This document shows, piece by piece, positions 1-4,933 of a DNA stretch of 6,540 nucleotides. The notes below the pieces were generated by a model that saw only the letters and a list, made by a program, of their open reading frames with translations, did not search any database and was not told the DNA's origin. The stretch is from QQUD01 sp039029915. Lineage in GTDB: Bacteria > Chloroflexota > Anaerolineae > Promineifilales > Promineifilaceae. The stretch covers positions 1-6,540 of the forward strand of contig JBCCFD010000446.1 in the NCBI GenBank assembly GCA_039029915.1, read 5' to 3'. The position numbers and the translations under genes are program-made. How positions within the stretch are numbered: the stretch's first letter is position 1; each line of letters begins with the position of its first letter.

Positions 1-515
1 AAGCCAAAGAAGAGCCCTAGTTCGGCATGCTCTAAATCTGGTATGGGCTGAATGAGTTCCCCGCCGTGGATGATTTGGGCGGCTTTAAATTTGTTGTTGC
101 AATCTTGGCTAAATGATGAGTAAACGTTTCGGGTGCCCAAAACGCGGTTGAACCGCAGCATGCTGACCAGCCCAAGGGAATTAAATAGCATCGGATTCCC
201 GTAGTAAACGCCAATGGCGTGTGGCCCGTATTTTTCGAGAATGGGAACAAGGGCCTGTTCGATTTTTTCGTAGGCGGTTTCCCAGTTTGCCGGTTGAAAA
301 CGGCCGTTTTCCCCCCTAATCTGTGGTTCACGGAGTCGTTTGGGATGGGCTGAAATTTTAGCAAACTGAGACCCCTTGGCGCACATAAATCCTTTGCTAA
401 CGGGGTGAGTCATATCCGGTCTCAGCTTGAGAACCTGATTTGAAGCGTCAACATCAGCAATTAACCCACAGGCTGCTTCACAAATTCGGCAATACGTCGC
501 TTTCTTTTTAACCAT
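1..515 (-). CDS. Molybdopterin oxidoreductase, N-terminal part (truncated by window edge)
   Basis: The frame is open from the ATG at 515 to the window edge (171 full codons), so only the N-terminal part of what is normally a protein of about 700 residues or more is visible. The start of the protein holds the [4Fe-4S] motif of the molybdopterin oxidoreductase (formate dehydrogenase/BisC-like) superfamily: C9-x2-C12-x3-C16-x28-C45 with K47 after the last cysteine (GFMCAKG), where family members have an electron-relay lysine. It is followed by family-like text (HPKRLREP; NWETAYEKIE; SSFSQDCNNK). Members transfer two electrons between a small substrate and an Fe-S chain through a bis-pterin Mo or W cofactor. 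The substrate cannot be told from this part. The start is supported by GGAGGA at 524-529, 8 nt upstream, and by a promoter just before it. No Tat signal is seen, which suggests a cytoplasmic enzyme. Confidence 0.9.
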   Translation of the reverse strand, partial: MVKKKATYCRICEAACGLIADVDASNQVLKLRPDMTHPVSKGFMCAKGSQFAKISAHPKRLREPQIRGENGRFQPANWETAYEKIEQALVPILEKYGPHAIGVYYGNPMLFNSLGLVSMLRFNRVLGTRNVYSSFSQDCNNKFKAAQIIHGGELIQPIPDLEHAELGLFFG

Positions 516-542
516 CGAAACCGTCCTCCGTCAGTTTGATTG

Positions 543-571
543 ATAGTAAAACGGAATTAATCAACCGTCAA
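543..571 (-). promoter_or_regulatory. Candidate sigma70-type promoter of the molybdopterin oxidoreductase gene
   Basis: On the minus strand, TTGACG (566-571) is followed after exactly 17 nt by TACTAT (543-548). That is a 5/6 match to the -35 consensus and 4/6 to the -10. Transcription would start near 536, giving a leader of about 20 nt that holds the GGAGGA SD. The promoter lies just outside the mobile element that begins near 587. Confidence 0.5.
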
Positions 572-578
572 CAAGCAT

Positions 579-586
579 TGACAGGG
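579..586. repeat. Left 8-bp direct repeat (putative target-site duplication)
   Basis: TGACAGGG directly borders the left terminal inverted repeat of the 587-822 element. It is identical to 823-830 on the other side, as expected for a target-site duplication. Confidence 0.6.
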
Positions 587-822
587 GGGTGCGATTAATT
601 TTTGTGTATTGCCATTTATACAATCTAAAGTTGTCGTTTCGAGCGATGATAATCCAACGCGGTGCTCAACCTAAAACGAGTCGAGAAATCTCACCCTTAG
701 CACCCATTGCCAAAATGTTTCATGGCGAGATGCTTCGACTCTCTATTTCACGACCGTTATTGATGGCTTTGTCCGCTCAGCATGACAATGCTTTCTTTAT
801 TACACAACTTTTGATTGCACCC
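587..822. mobile_element. MITE-like non-autonomous element with terminal inverted repeats and long palindromic core
   Basis: The ends are inverted repeats: GGGTGCGATTAA at 587-598 against GGGTGCAATCAA read inward from 822. The match continues to about 24 nt with 18 identities. The element sits between two perfect copies of TGACAGGG (579-586, 823-830). Nested inside are two more inverted pairs with the same centre (709.5): 631-645 with 774-788, and 678-692 with 727-741 (12/15). They are separated by 32 nt in each arm, so the whole element can fold as one long imperfect hairpin. No transposase is encoded, so mobilisation in trans is inferred. The core resembles intergenic palindromes of the type TTTCGAGCG...GAGAAATCTC / GAGATGCTTCGACTC...CGCTCAGCATGACA that I recall from many bacterial genomes. 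An 8-bp duplication occurs in several IS families (for example ISL3, IS6, IS66, IS1595); none is assigned here. Confidence 0.6.
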
Positions 823-830
823 TGACAGGG
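823..830. repeat. Right 8-bp direct repeat (putative target-site duplication)
   Basis: TGACAGGG follows directly after the right terminal inverted repeat (ending GCACCC at 822) and matches 579-586 exactly. It is also part of a small palindrome, CCCTG-A-CAGGG (820-830), so part of the match could reflect the element's own end. Confidence 0.55.
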
Positions 831-856
831 GGTATAGGGTAATCGCATACACAATT

Positions 857-977
857 GGTCATTTCGACCAAAGCGGGTCAAACTAACATTTTGACTTAAA
901 AGTCCGTAGCGGCGTGGAGAAATCGCTCTAAAGTTTGCCTAACAGGCCGATTTCCGGCAAATGTTACAGCGATTTCT
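857..977. repeat. Degenerate palindromic intergenic repeat ending at the GNAT stop codon
   Basis: GGTCATTTCGACC (857-869), a spacer, then GTGGAGAAATCGCT (914-927) has the same plan as the left arm of the 587-822 core (GTCGTTTCGAGCG, a roughly 32-nt insert, then GAGTCGAGAAATCTC), so it looks like a diverged relative. Its right part folds well: AGAAATCGCT (918-927) pairs perfectly with AGCGATTTCT (968-977), and inside it TTTGCC (934-939) pairs with GGCAAA (956-961). The outer stem ends 3 nt from the GNAT stop (981-983). It could therefore work as a 3'-end hairpin for that minus-strand gene, although no clear U-run follows on the minus strand. Confidence 0.5.
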
Positions 978-980
978 TTT

Positions 981-1484
981 TCAAGATACGTTTAGATTTT
1001 CACATGATATCTGAAGCTGGTGCTTCTCTTCGTGCGTACTAATAACTTTGAATCCTAATCGCTGATAGAAAGCTGTGGCTTGCTCATTCCACGATGCTGA
1101 CCCAACATCAATACGCTTTACATCATCGCTGAGTGCATTTATATAGCTTTGCCACATTTTATAGCCAACACCTTGCCCCCAATAATCTGGATGTAAATAG
1201 ATACGGTAAAGACGAACCTGGCCTTCATCTAATGGATTTTGAAAACGACCGCTGAGATAACCAATCACCTTTTCATCATCAACAGCCACGATGGCATGGT
1301 TGGCTGGGATAGTCATAGACATGGTTAGCATGTCTACGGACCAGGCAGATGCCAAATCTTCTTCATTTCTTTCGATGGTCATGTGACCAGTGTCTACAAA
1401 TGCTGCCTCTCGCGAAGCGCGACCCATCTTTTGAATGGCAGGAATGTCGTCAATTGTTGCTGCCCTTAGCGTAATTTTTGTCAT
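981..1484 (-). CDS. GNAT-family N-acetyltransferase
   Basis: This 167-residue protein has the length and layout of a single-domain GNAT, which transfers acetyl from acetyl-CoA to an amine. The start (TLRAATIDDIPAIQKM) is the usual beta1-alpha1 opening, and the middle has VIGYLSG (beta4). The acetyl-CoA pyrophosphate loop, motif A, follows VRLYRIYLHP as YWGQGVGYKMW, with W where Q or R is usual. NEQATAFYQRLGFKVIS is the classical motif-B C-terminal text. The ATG at 1484 is preceded by AGGAGG (1494-1499) at 9 nt. The gene appears monocistronic and diverges from the M48 protease gene. A palindromic repeat abuts its stop codon. The substrate cannot be predicted; the family covers protein, antibiotic, polyamine and small-metabolite acetylation. 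Confidence 0.93.
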   Translation of the reverse strand: MTKITLRAATIDDIPAIQKMGRASREAAFVDTGHMTIERNEEDLASAWSVDMLTMSMTIPANHAIVAVDDEKVIGYLSGRFQNPLDEGQVRLYRIYLHPDYWGQGVGYKMWQSYINALSDDVKRIDVGSASWNEQATAFYQRLGFKVISTHEEKHQLQISCENLNVS

Positions 1485-1505
1485 ATGAATCAGCCTCCTG
1501 TTCCA

Positions 1506-1595
1506 TCAAAGATGCGCTTCAATTAGTTTGACAATTCCATTTTGCCCACCTGCTTTGGCGTGATTAAGCAAGGGAGAAGGTCCCTTTACTGCAAT
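1506..1595 (-). pseudogene. Ankyrin-like repeat remnant (about 29 codons)
   Basis: Between an in-frame TAA (1596-1598) and a TGA (1506-1508) the minus strand reads KGPSPLLNHAKAGGQNGIVK followed by LIEAHL. This resembles one ankyrin unit (G-x-TPL-x(3)-A-x(3)-G-x(3)-IV-x-L) with one extra residue. There is no start codon with an SD, and it ends only 22 nt before the GNAT ATG. The simplest reading is the decayed tail of a former ankyrin-repeat gene upstream of GNAT. The rest of the 300-nt interval 1485-1784 shows no other coding signal. Chance resemblance is possible because only one unit is present. Confidence 0.35.
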
Positions 1596-1606
1596 TTAAT
1601 GGTGGG

Positions 1607-1615
1607 ATTGTACCA
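1607..1615 (-). promoter_or_regulatory. Candidate extended -10 promoter for the GNAT gene
   Basis: The minus strand reads TGGTACAAT, an extended -10 (TG-n-TACAAT, 5/6 to TATAAT). No good -35 stands 17 nt upstream (AGTATT), which extended -10 promoters can tolerate. The predicted leader would be about 115 nt and would include the ankyrin-like remnant. Confidence 0.3.
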
Positions 1616-1755
1616 GAGTCATAATCGGAAATACTCTCGTTTGCTTGCTTGCGAATTTTTCTGTCGTTTTTCCAAGAGTCCTATAGCACCCGCGCTTTGG
1701 CCCCTGTTGATCTGCTGATTTTATCTACTTAATCATAAATGCAATGTATTTGATT

Positions 1756-1781
1756 GAAAGTTCTTGATAAGGAGAACTTTC
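1756..1781 (+). promoter_or_regulatory. Perfect inverted repeat enclosing the SD of the M48 protease gene
   Basis: GAAAGTTCT (1756-1764) and AGAACTTTC (1773-1781) are perfect 9-bp complements around the 8-nt loop TGATAAGG. The SD AAGGAG (1769-1774) lies across the loop and the first bases of the 3' stem, 10 nt before the ATG at 1785. In mRNA this hairpin would hide part of the SD. As DNA it could be an operator. Either role is inferred from position. Confidence 0.5.
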
Positions 1782-1784
1782 AAA

Positions 1785-2984
1785 ATGCTTGTGCCAGCAA
1801 TAACTCTTATTACGCTTTATTTAATCTTTCCTGCCATTCAATTTTTTAGCATCTTACTAATTGAGGCAACGACGCTGGGGATTGACCGTAAAATCAAAAT
1901 TTCCCAAAATATGAGCTCGTTTTTCGTATTAGCGACTGTATTTGTGGCGGTTTTTTTGGAGGAGCGATGGGGATTTGATGCTTTTTTAGGATTCGTTCAT
2001 GCTTCATTGCCTTTTTCTTTTCCACTAGGTTTGCTTTTCTTATTTCTCTTTTTTGGTTTGATCCTGTTTGCATACATTATGAATTCAATGGTGCCTTCGT
2101 TTTTTGTGAATCGCATTATTCGAAAGGTCAAACCATCATTCAAACGATATTCGTTGATTAATGCTGTCAATTATACTTTGTATCTTATTCAGATGATGCT
2201 GTTTGGATTAATCTATGGGGTTGCGCCGCTATTTATTGAAGTTTTTTTCGTCAGACTTTTGGTGATTGCTGTTTTAATTTGGATCATCAATTTGGCTTTT
2301 ACAATTATTGGCCAAGCGCTTTCTCGGAAGCTATTTGGTGGCACATTGGAGCTATTTGAGGCAAAACAAACGTTTGTAGCAAAGGCTCGAGATTATTTTA
2401 GTTATCCGCTGGACGATATTTATATCGTCAAAAATGATGATTTTCAAATAGCGAATGCGTGGGTTTATGGTTATTTTAGGCCTAAAATCACGATGACTTC
2501 TACTTTGGTTAATAACCTTACGCAGGAAGAAGTTCTGGCCGTTCTTGGGCATGAAATAGGTCATGTGAAGATGCGCCATCTACTAAAAAATTCATTGCTT
2601 TCTATTGGTGCATTAGTTTTCGCATTGTGGTTAATGCTTGATGTTCTCAGCCCAATTTTTAGTAATATTGCAGGTTTGGAATTTGTTGAATTTATTTTGG
2701 TGATTGGCTCATATTATTTTTGTGTGATTGTGCTACCTGGTTTTATGAGCCGTAAAAATGAATTTGAAGCTGATGAATTTGCAAGCTCACATATTCCCGA
2801 CGCTCGGGATATGGTGCAGGCGTTAATTAAAATTGCCCAAATCAATAATTCTAGATTCGAAGGCAAAACGATAGAAGAGATGATGCAGACACATCCATTT
2901 TTTGTAAATCGAATTAGCCACTTAGCTGAGAAGTTTCAAATTGACATCGATCTTAAAACGGCCGTTTCTAACTCGACGGTTTAA
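1785..2984 (+). CDS. M48-family membrane zinc metallopeptidase (Ste24/CAAX protease-like)
   Basis: This 399-residue integral membrane protease has about seven hydrophobic segments: near residues 1-26, 43-60, 78-102, 125-150 and 152-180 before the active site, and 271-290 and 298-320 after it. The zinc motif is H256-E257-I-G-H260 (VLGHEIGHVKMRH). The third ligand lies in SRKNEFEADEFAS, with E326 and the conserved D330. NAWVYGYFRPKITMTSTLV is the strand region preceding HExxH in Ste24-like M48A enzymes, and 400 residues is the usual length. Bacterial members are thought to cleave membrane or misfolded proteins. Bacteria generally lack CAAX prenylation, so the eukaryotic role should not be carried over. 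I chose the ATG at 1785 over the in-frame TTG at 1764 because the SD (1769-1774) lies between them. The gene is strikingly T-rich (sampled lines 33-35% GC), partly because of its Phe/Leu/Ile-rich helices. Confidence 0.92.
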   Translation: MLVPAITLITLYLIFPAIQFFSILLIEATTLGIDRKIKISQNMSSFFVLATVFVAVFLEERWGFDAFLGFVHASLPFSFPLGLLFLFLFFGLILFAYIMNSMVPSFFVNRIIRKVKPSFKRYSLINAVNYTLYLIQMMLFGLIYGVAPLFIEVFFVRLLVIAVLIWIINLAFTIIGQALSRKLFGGTLELFEAKQTFVAKARDYFSYPLDDIYIVKNDDFQIANAWVYGYFRPKITMTSTLVNNLTQEEVLAVLGHEIGHVKMRHLLKNSLLSIGALVFALWLMLDVLSPIFSNIAGLEFVEFILVIGSYYFCVIVLPGFMSRKNEFEADEFASSHIPDARDMVQALIKIAQINNSRFEGKTIEEMMQTHPFFVNRISHLAEKFQIDIDLKTAVSNSTV

Positions 2985-2987
2985 TTC

Positions 2988-2993
2988 TATAAT
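2988..2993 (+). promoter_or_regulatory. Candidate -10 box for the 2H phosphoesterase/kinase pair
   Basis: A perfect TATAAT lies just after the M48 stop. The hexamer 17 nt upstream (TTTCTA, 2965-2970) matches the -35 consensus at only 3 of 6 positions. A perfect TTGACA at 2941-2946 is 41 nt away, too far to pair with it. A start near 3000 would give a leader of about 33 nt. Co-transcription from the M48 gene is equally possible, since the gap is only 48 nt. Confidence 0.35.
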
Positions 2994-3032
2994 GCGTCAC
3001 TTAAAATGCGTTTACAAAAAGAGGTTTGAAGA

Positions 3033-3791
3033 TTGATAGAAATTACGAATTCCAAAGTGGCTGGCTTTTCGCCTCGCTGGGCGGCATTTCGAGGCTTTAC
3101 GCTTCTGTTTGACAATCCAGGTGAGAGCTTTGCTGTGAAAGATGGCCTGCAGTTTGTGGATTGCGATAAAACCTCACCGTTTTATGGTGGTTTGGCAACG
3201 GGCCTGCAGGAAATCGAGCCGGATACTTTAGTGAAGCGTTACCTGTTTTGCCCGCTTCCCTATGCGTCGTACCACGTGACGGCGTTCGACGGCATCAACG
3301 AGAGCAACATCACGGCCGTTTCTCAAAACCATCGGTCCGATTGGGAAAACTTCCTTCATGATTTACCATTGTCCATTCAAGAACAGCCGCTACTTGACGC
3401 TATTAAAGCGTCAGACTTGATCACCGCATCCTGGCCAATTCCGTTCCAATTTGCTCAGCTTGAACTGTGGGGAGCGTCTTCGCTGGTGGCCACGTTGAAA
3501 CCGCAGGACCACCACGCTAATAGCCTGTTGCAAAGGCTAACGCTTGCGCGTGAACGGTTTGCCCAGCAGTTTGAGACTGAGTTCCATGTTCGTCCGGGCG
3601 AGCATTTTGCGCCACACGTGACGCTGGGCTATTTTGCCAACAGGACGCTAGCTCAGCAGGCTGAGGCTGAAGTGGACGATTGGAACGGCCGTTTTGCCCC
3701 CTTCATGCAAGATTTATCTATCGAATTCCAAACGATCAGCCTGTATGGATTTTTGGATATGGCCACCTTTTTTAGAGAAGCTAATGATTAA
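3033..3791 (+). CDS. 2H phosphoesterase-like protein (LigT/cyclic phosphodiesterase fold, DUF1868-like)
   Basis: This 252-residue protein has two copies of the HxT signature that defines the 2H phosphoesterase superfamily: H81-V-T83 in ASYHVTAFDGIN and H195-V-T197 in APHVTLGYF. The spacing of 114 residues fits two lobes of that fold. Known members open 2',3'-cyclic phosphates, process 2'-5' linked RNA, or act on ADP-ribose 1'',2''-cyclic phosphate. The text around the first motif resembles the DUF1868 subgroup; this is from memory. The start is TTG, fixed by AGAGG (3020-3024) 8 nt upstream and by the stop that ends the in-frame ATG at 3006 after seven codons. The protein has no signal peptide, so it should be cytoplasmic. 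Its last codons overlap the next gene, implying translational coupling with a P-loop kinase-like protein. The GC content is much higher than in the preceding gene. Confidence 0.8.
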   Translation: MIEITNSKVAGFSPRWAAFRGFTLLFDNPGESFAVKDGLQFVDCDKTSPFYGGLATGLQEIEPDTLVKRYLFCPLPYASYHVTAFDGINESNITAVSQNHRSDWENFLHDLPLSIQEQPLLDAIKASDLITASWPIPFQFAQLELWGASSLVATLKPQDHHANSLLQRLTLARERFAQQFETEFHVRPGEHFAPHVTLGYFANRTLAQQAEAEVDDWNGRFAPFMQDLSIEFQTISLYGFLDMATFFREAND

Positions 3792-4422
3792 TGTCTGTTT
3801 AAACTGCGGTGAATATCGTGAAGATAAACGAGTTGATATTGAAAAGTTGTTAGCCTATTGCCCCTTGTGTAATCATCCGCACCCCTTTCAATTTCTGCCC
3901 TTGTTTATCGTTTGTGGGCCGAGCGGGGCTGGTAAGACGACGCTCACAAATGCATTAATTGGGAAGATGGATGAAGTGGTCGTTATGGACGGGGATGTGC
4001 TTTACGGAGCGGTGGCTGAGCAGATTAACTTTTGGAACGTCTGGCTGCGAATGGCTAAAAATATCAATCAGTCGGGACGGCCGTTACTATTGCTGAGCAG
4101 CGGCGCTATTCCACCAAACCTTGAACCGTGCCCTGAATATCGCTACTTTTCTGCTGTGCATTATTTGGCTTTGGTGGAGCAAGATTCTGTCCTGACTGAA
4201 CGGCTCAAAGCGCGACCCGCTTGGCGGCAAAGTGGTAATGAGGTGTTCATCCAAGAGCATCTCAGGTTCAATCACTGGCTTAAAGAGCAAGCGTCCCTGC
4301 CAAACCCCAAAATTGAGACGCTAGACACAACGGTGATTGATGAAGAAACGGCCGTTCAGCATCTCAAACAGTGGATCAGAACAAAGCTTGAGTTAGCCCT
4401 TAACGCGTCAACACCACAATAA
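3784..4422 (+). CDS. Zinc-ribbon plus P-loop kinase-like protein (AAA/nucleotide-kinase type)
   Basis: This 212-residue protein starts with four cysteines in a zinc-ribbon pattern (C5-x2-C8 and C26-x2-C29). A P-loop follows: V-C-G45-P-S-G-A-G-K51-T52 is Walker A. VVVMDGDVLYG (D69, D71) is the position where small kinases bind substrate or magnesium. ARPAWRQSG (R144, R148) looks like a LID with transition-state arginines. The architecture fits a small nucleoside, nucleotide or polynucleotide kinase; the substrate is unknown. The ATG at 3784 overlaps the upstream gene by 8 nt (its TAA ends at 3791). An in-frame ATG at 3694 would only add 30 residues read out of frame through the 2H gene, so it is rejected. 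The SD is weak (AGAGAAG, 3773-3779), consistent with translational coupling. The 3' end overlaps the convergent DUF1304 gene by 23 nt. Confidence 0.78.
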   Translation: MINVCLNCGEYREDKRVDIEKLLAYCPLCNHPHPFQFLPLFIVCGPSGAGKTTLTNALIGKMDEVVVMDGDVLYGAVAEQINFWNVWLRMAKNINQSGRPLLLLSSGAIPPNLEPCPEYRYFSAVHYLALVEQDSVLTERLKARPAWRQSGNEVFIQEHLRFNHWLKEQASLPNPKIETLDTTVIDEETAVQHLKQWIRTKLELALNASTPQ

Positions 4423-4762
4423 TCAAGGCTACTAGAGCTGGTAGCCCCTGTACCAAAAAGATGCGCGGCTTAGCCGTGGCGCCACCGTAAATACCGGCAA
4501 TGATCACGCAGCTCAGAAAGAACACCTTAAACGCAAACCCCACCTCACTATTGCCCGAAAACGCCCCAAAAATCAAACCGGCCGCTAAGAAGCCGTTATA
4601 GAGTCCTTGATTTGCGGCTAACGTTTTGGAAACTTCAGCGACCTCTTTTGTAATGCCAAAGATGGCTCGGGTTCGTTTTTCCGTCCATAAAAACATCTCT
4701 AAAACTAAAATATAAATGTGTTCGATTGCCACCAATAGCGTTAATATCGTGCCTACGATCAT
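4400..4762 (-). CDS. DUF1304-family small integral membrane protein
   Basis: This 120-residue protein has about four membrane helices and reads like DUF1304. It opens with AIEHIYILVLEMFLW, then has LAANQGLYNGFLAAGLI in the centre, CVIIAGIYGGATAKPRIFLV next, and a hydrophobic C-terminus (QGLPALVALIIVV). The E-H and E-M-F-L-W residues and the L-A-A-N-Q-G-L-Y-N-G-F block are the parts I recognise. No biochemical function is established to my knowledge. Length is normal for the family. The ATG at 4762 follows a perfect AGGAGGA (4766-4772) with only 3 nt between them, an unusually short gap, but no in-frame start lies further downstream before the first helix. It is transcribed convergently with the kinase gene (23-nt overlap) and divergently from the GH26 gene. 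Confidence 0.87.
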   Translation of the reverse strand: MIVGTILTLLVAIEHIYILVLEMFLWTEKRTRAIFGITKEVAEVSKTLAANQGLYNGFLAAGLIFGAFSGNSEVGFAFKVFFLSCVIIAGIYGGATAKPRIFLVQGLPALVALIIVVLTR

Positions 4763-4797
4763 GTGTCCTCCTGTAACTCTATTTGGGTAATGATCAA

Positions 4798-4848
4798 GTG
4801 AAACGAAGCTCCTGCGTTGGATAAAACGATAGCTATCAACTTCGTTAC
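4798..4848. repeat. Interspersed hairpin repeat, copy 1
   Basis: The stretch matches 6306-6355 at about 41 of 51 aligned positions with one gap. Shared blocks are GAAACGAAG, TCCTGC, ATAAAACGAT and CTTCGTT. The ends form an inverted repeat: GAAACGAAG (4800-4808) against CTTCGTTAC (4840-4848), 8 of 9 pairing. Weaker similarity continues to about 4875. The loop contains a perfect palindrome, GATAGCTATC (4828-4837), that the other copy lacks. It lies in the divergent gap between the DUF1304 and GH26 genes. Confidence 0.6.
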
Positions 4849-4899
4849 CTCGAAGTTTCGAAGCGTTTAACTAAGAATGGTTTCAATTTAGAAACTTCG
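4800..4899 (+). promoter_or_regulatory. Leader with competing hairpins upstream of the GH26 gene
   Basis: Four segments can pair in alternative ways. Segments 1 and 2 are 4800-4808 with 4840-4848. Segments 2 and 3 are AACTTCG (4838-4844) with CGAAGTT (4851-4857). Segments 3 and 4 are CGAAGTTTC (4851-4859) with GAAACTTCG (4891-4899), a perfect 9-bp match. 1:2 and 3:4 can coexist, while 2:3 excludes both, the logic of an attenuator. The last arm ends 17 nt before the GH26 SD (GGAG, 4917-4920). There is no U-run after it, so intrinsic termination is not supported, and I see no clear promoter. The structure may simply reflect the repeat element. Confidence 0.3.
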
Positions 4900-4933
4900 G
4901 AACACTCAATTATAGCGGAGAAGTTACTTTCTT

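Noticed and set aside
32..364. 110-codon minus-strand open frame
   Set aside because: It is a shadow in another frame of the molybdopterin oxidoreductase, whose true frame carries the Fe-S cysteines and runs off the window edge.
589..825. 78-codon plus-strand open frame
   Set aside because: It lies almost exactly on the palindromic MITE-like element, has no SD, and its translation follows the inverted repeats rather than any protein family.
579..977. CRISPR array or tRNA gene among the intergenic repeats
   Set aside because: There are no regularly spaced direct repeats with unique spacers, and no cloverleaf or T-loop consensus. The repeats are inverted and diverged.
1596..1720. Open minus-strand stretch of about 40 codons upstream of the ankyrin-like remnant
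   Set aside because: There is no SD or credible start, and the only in-frame ATG (1620-1622) would encode eight residues. It is in frame with the remnant but separated by a TAA, with no recognisable motif.
1707..1735. TTGATC-N17-TAATCA as a promoter for the M48 gene
   Set aside because: The -10 part matches the consensus poorly and several equally weak alternatives exist in this AT-rich stretch.
1764..1784. TTG at 1764 as the M48 protease start
   Set aside because: The SD AAGGAG (1769-1774) lies downstream of this TTG and at normal distance from the ATG at 1785.
2941..2993. Perfect TTGACA (2941) paired with perfect TATAAT (2988)
   Set aside because: The gap is 41 nt, far outside the 15-19 nt allowed for one promoter; only the TATAAT was kept, at low confidence.
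3694..3783. 30-residue N-terminal extension of the kinase from the ATG at 3694
   Set aside because: It overlaps the 2H coding region in another frame, has no SD, and the zinc ribbon begins naturally at the ATG at 3784.
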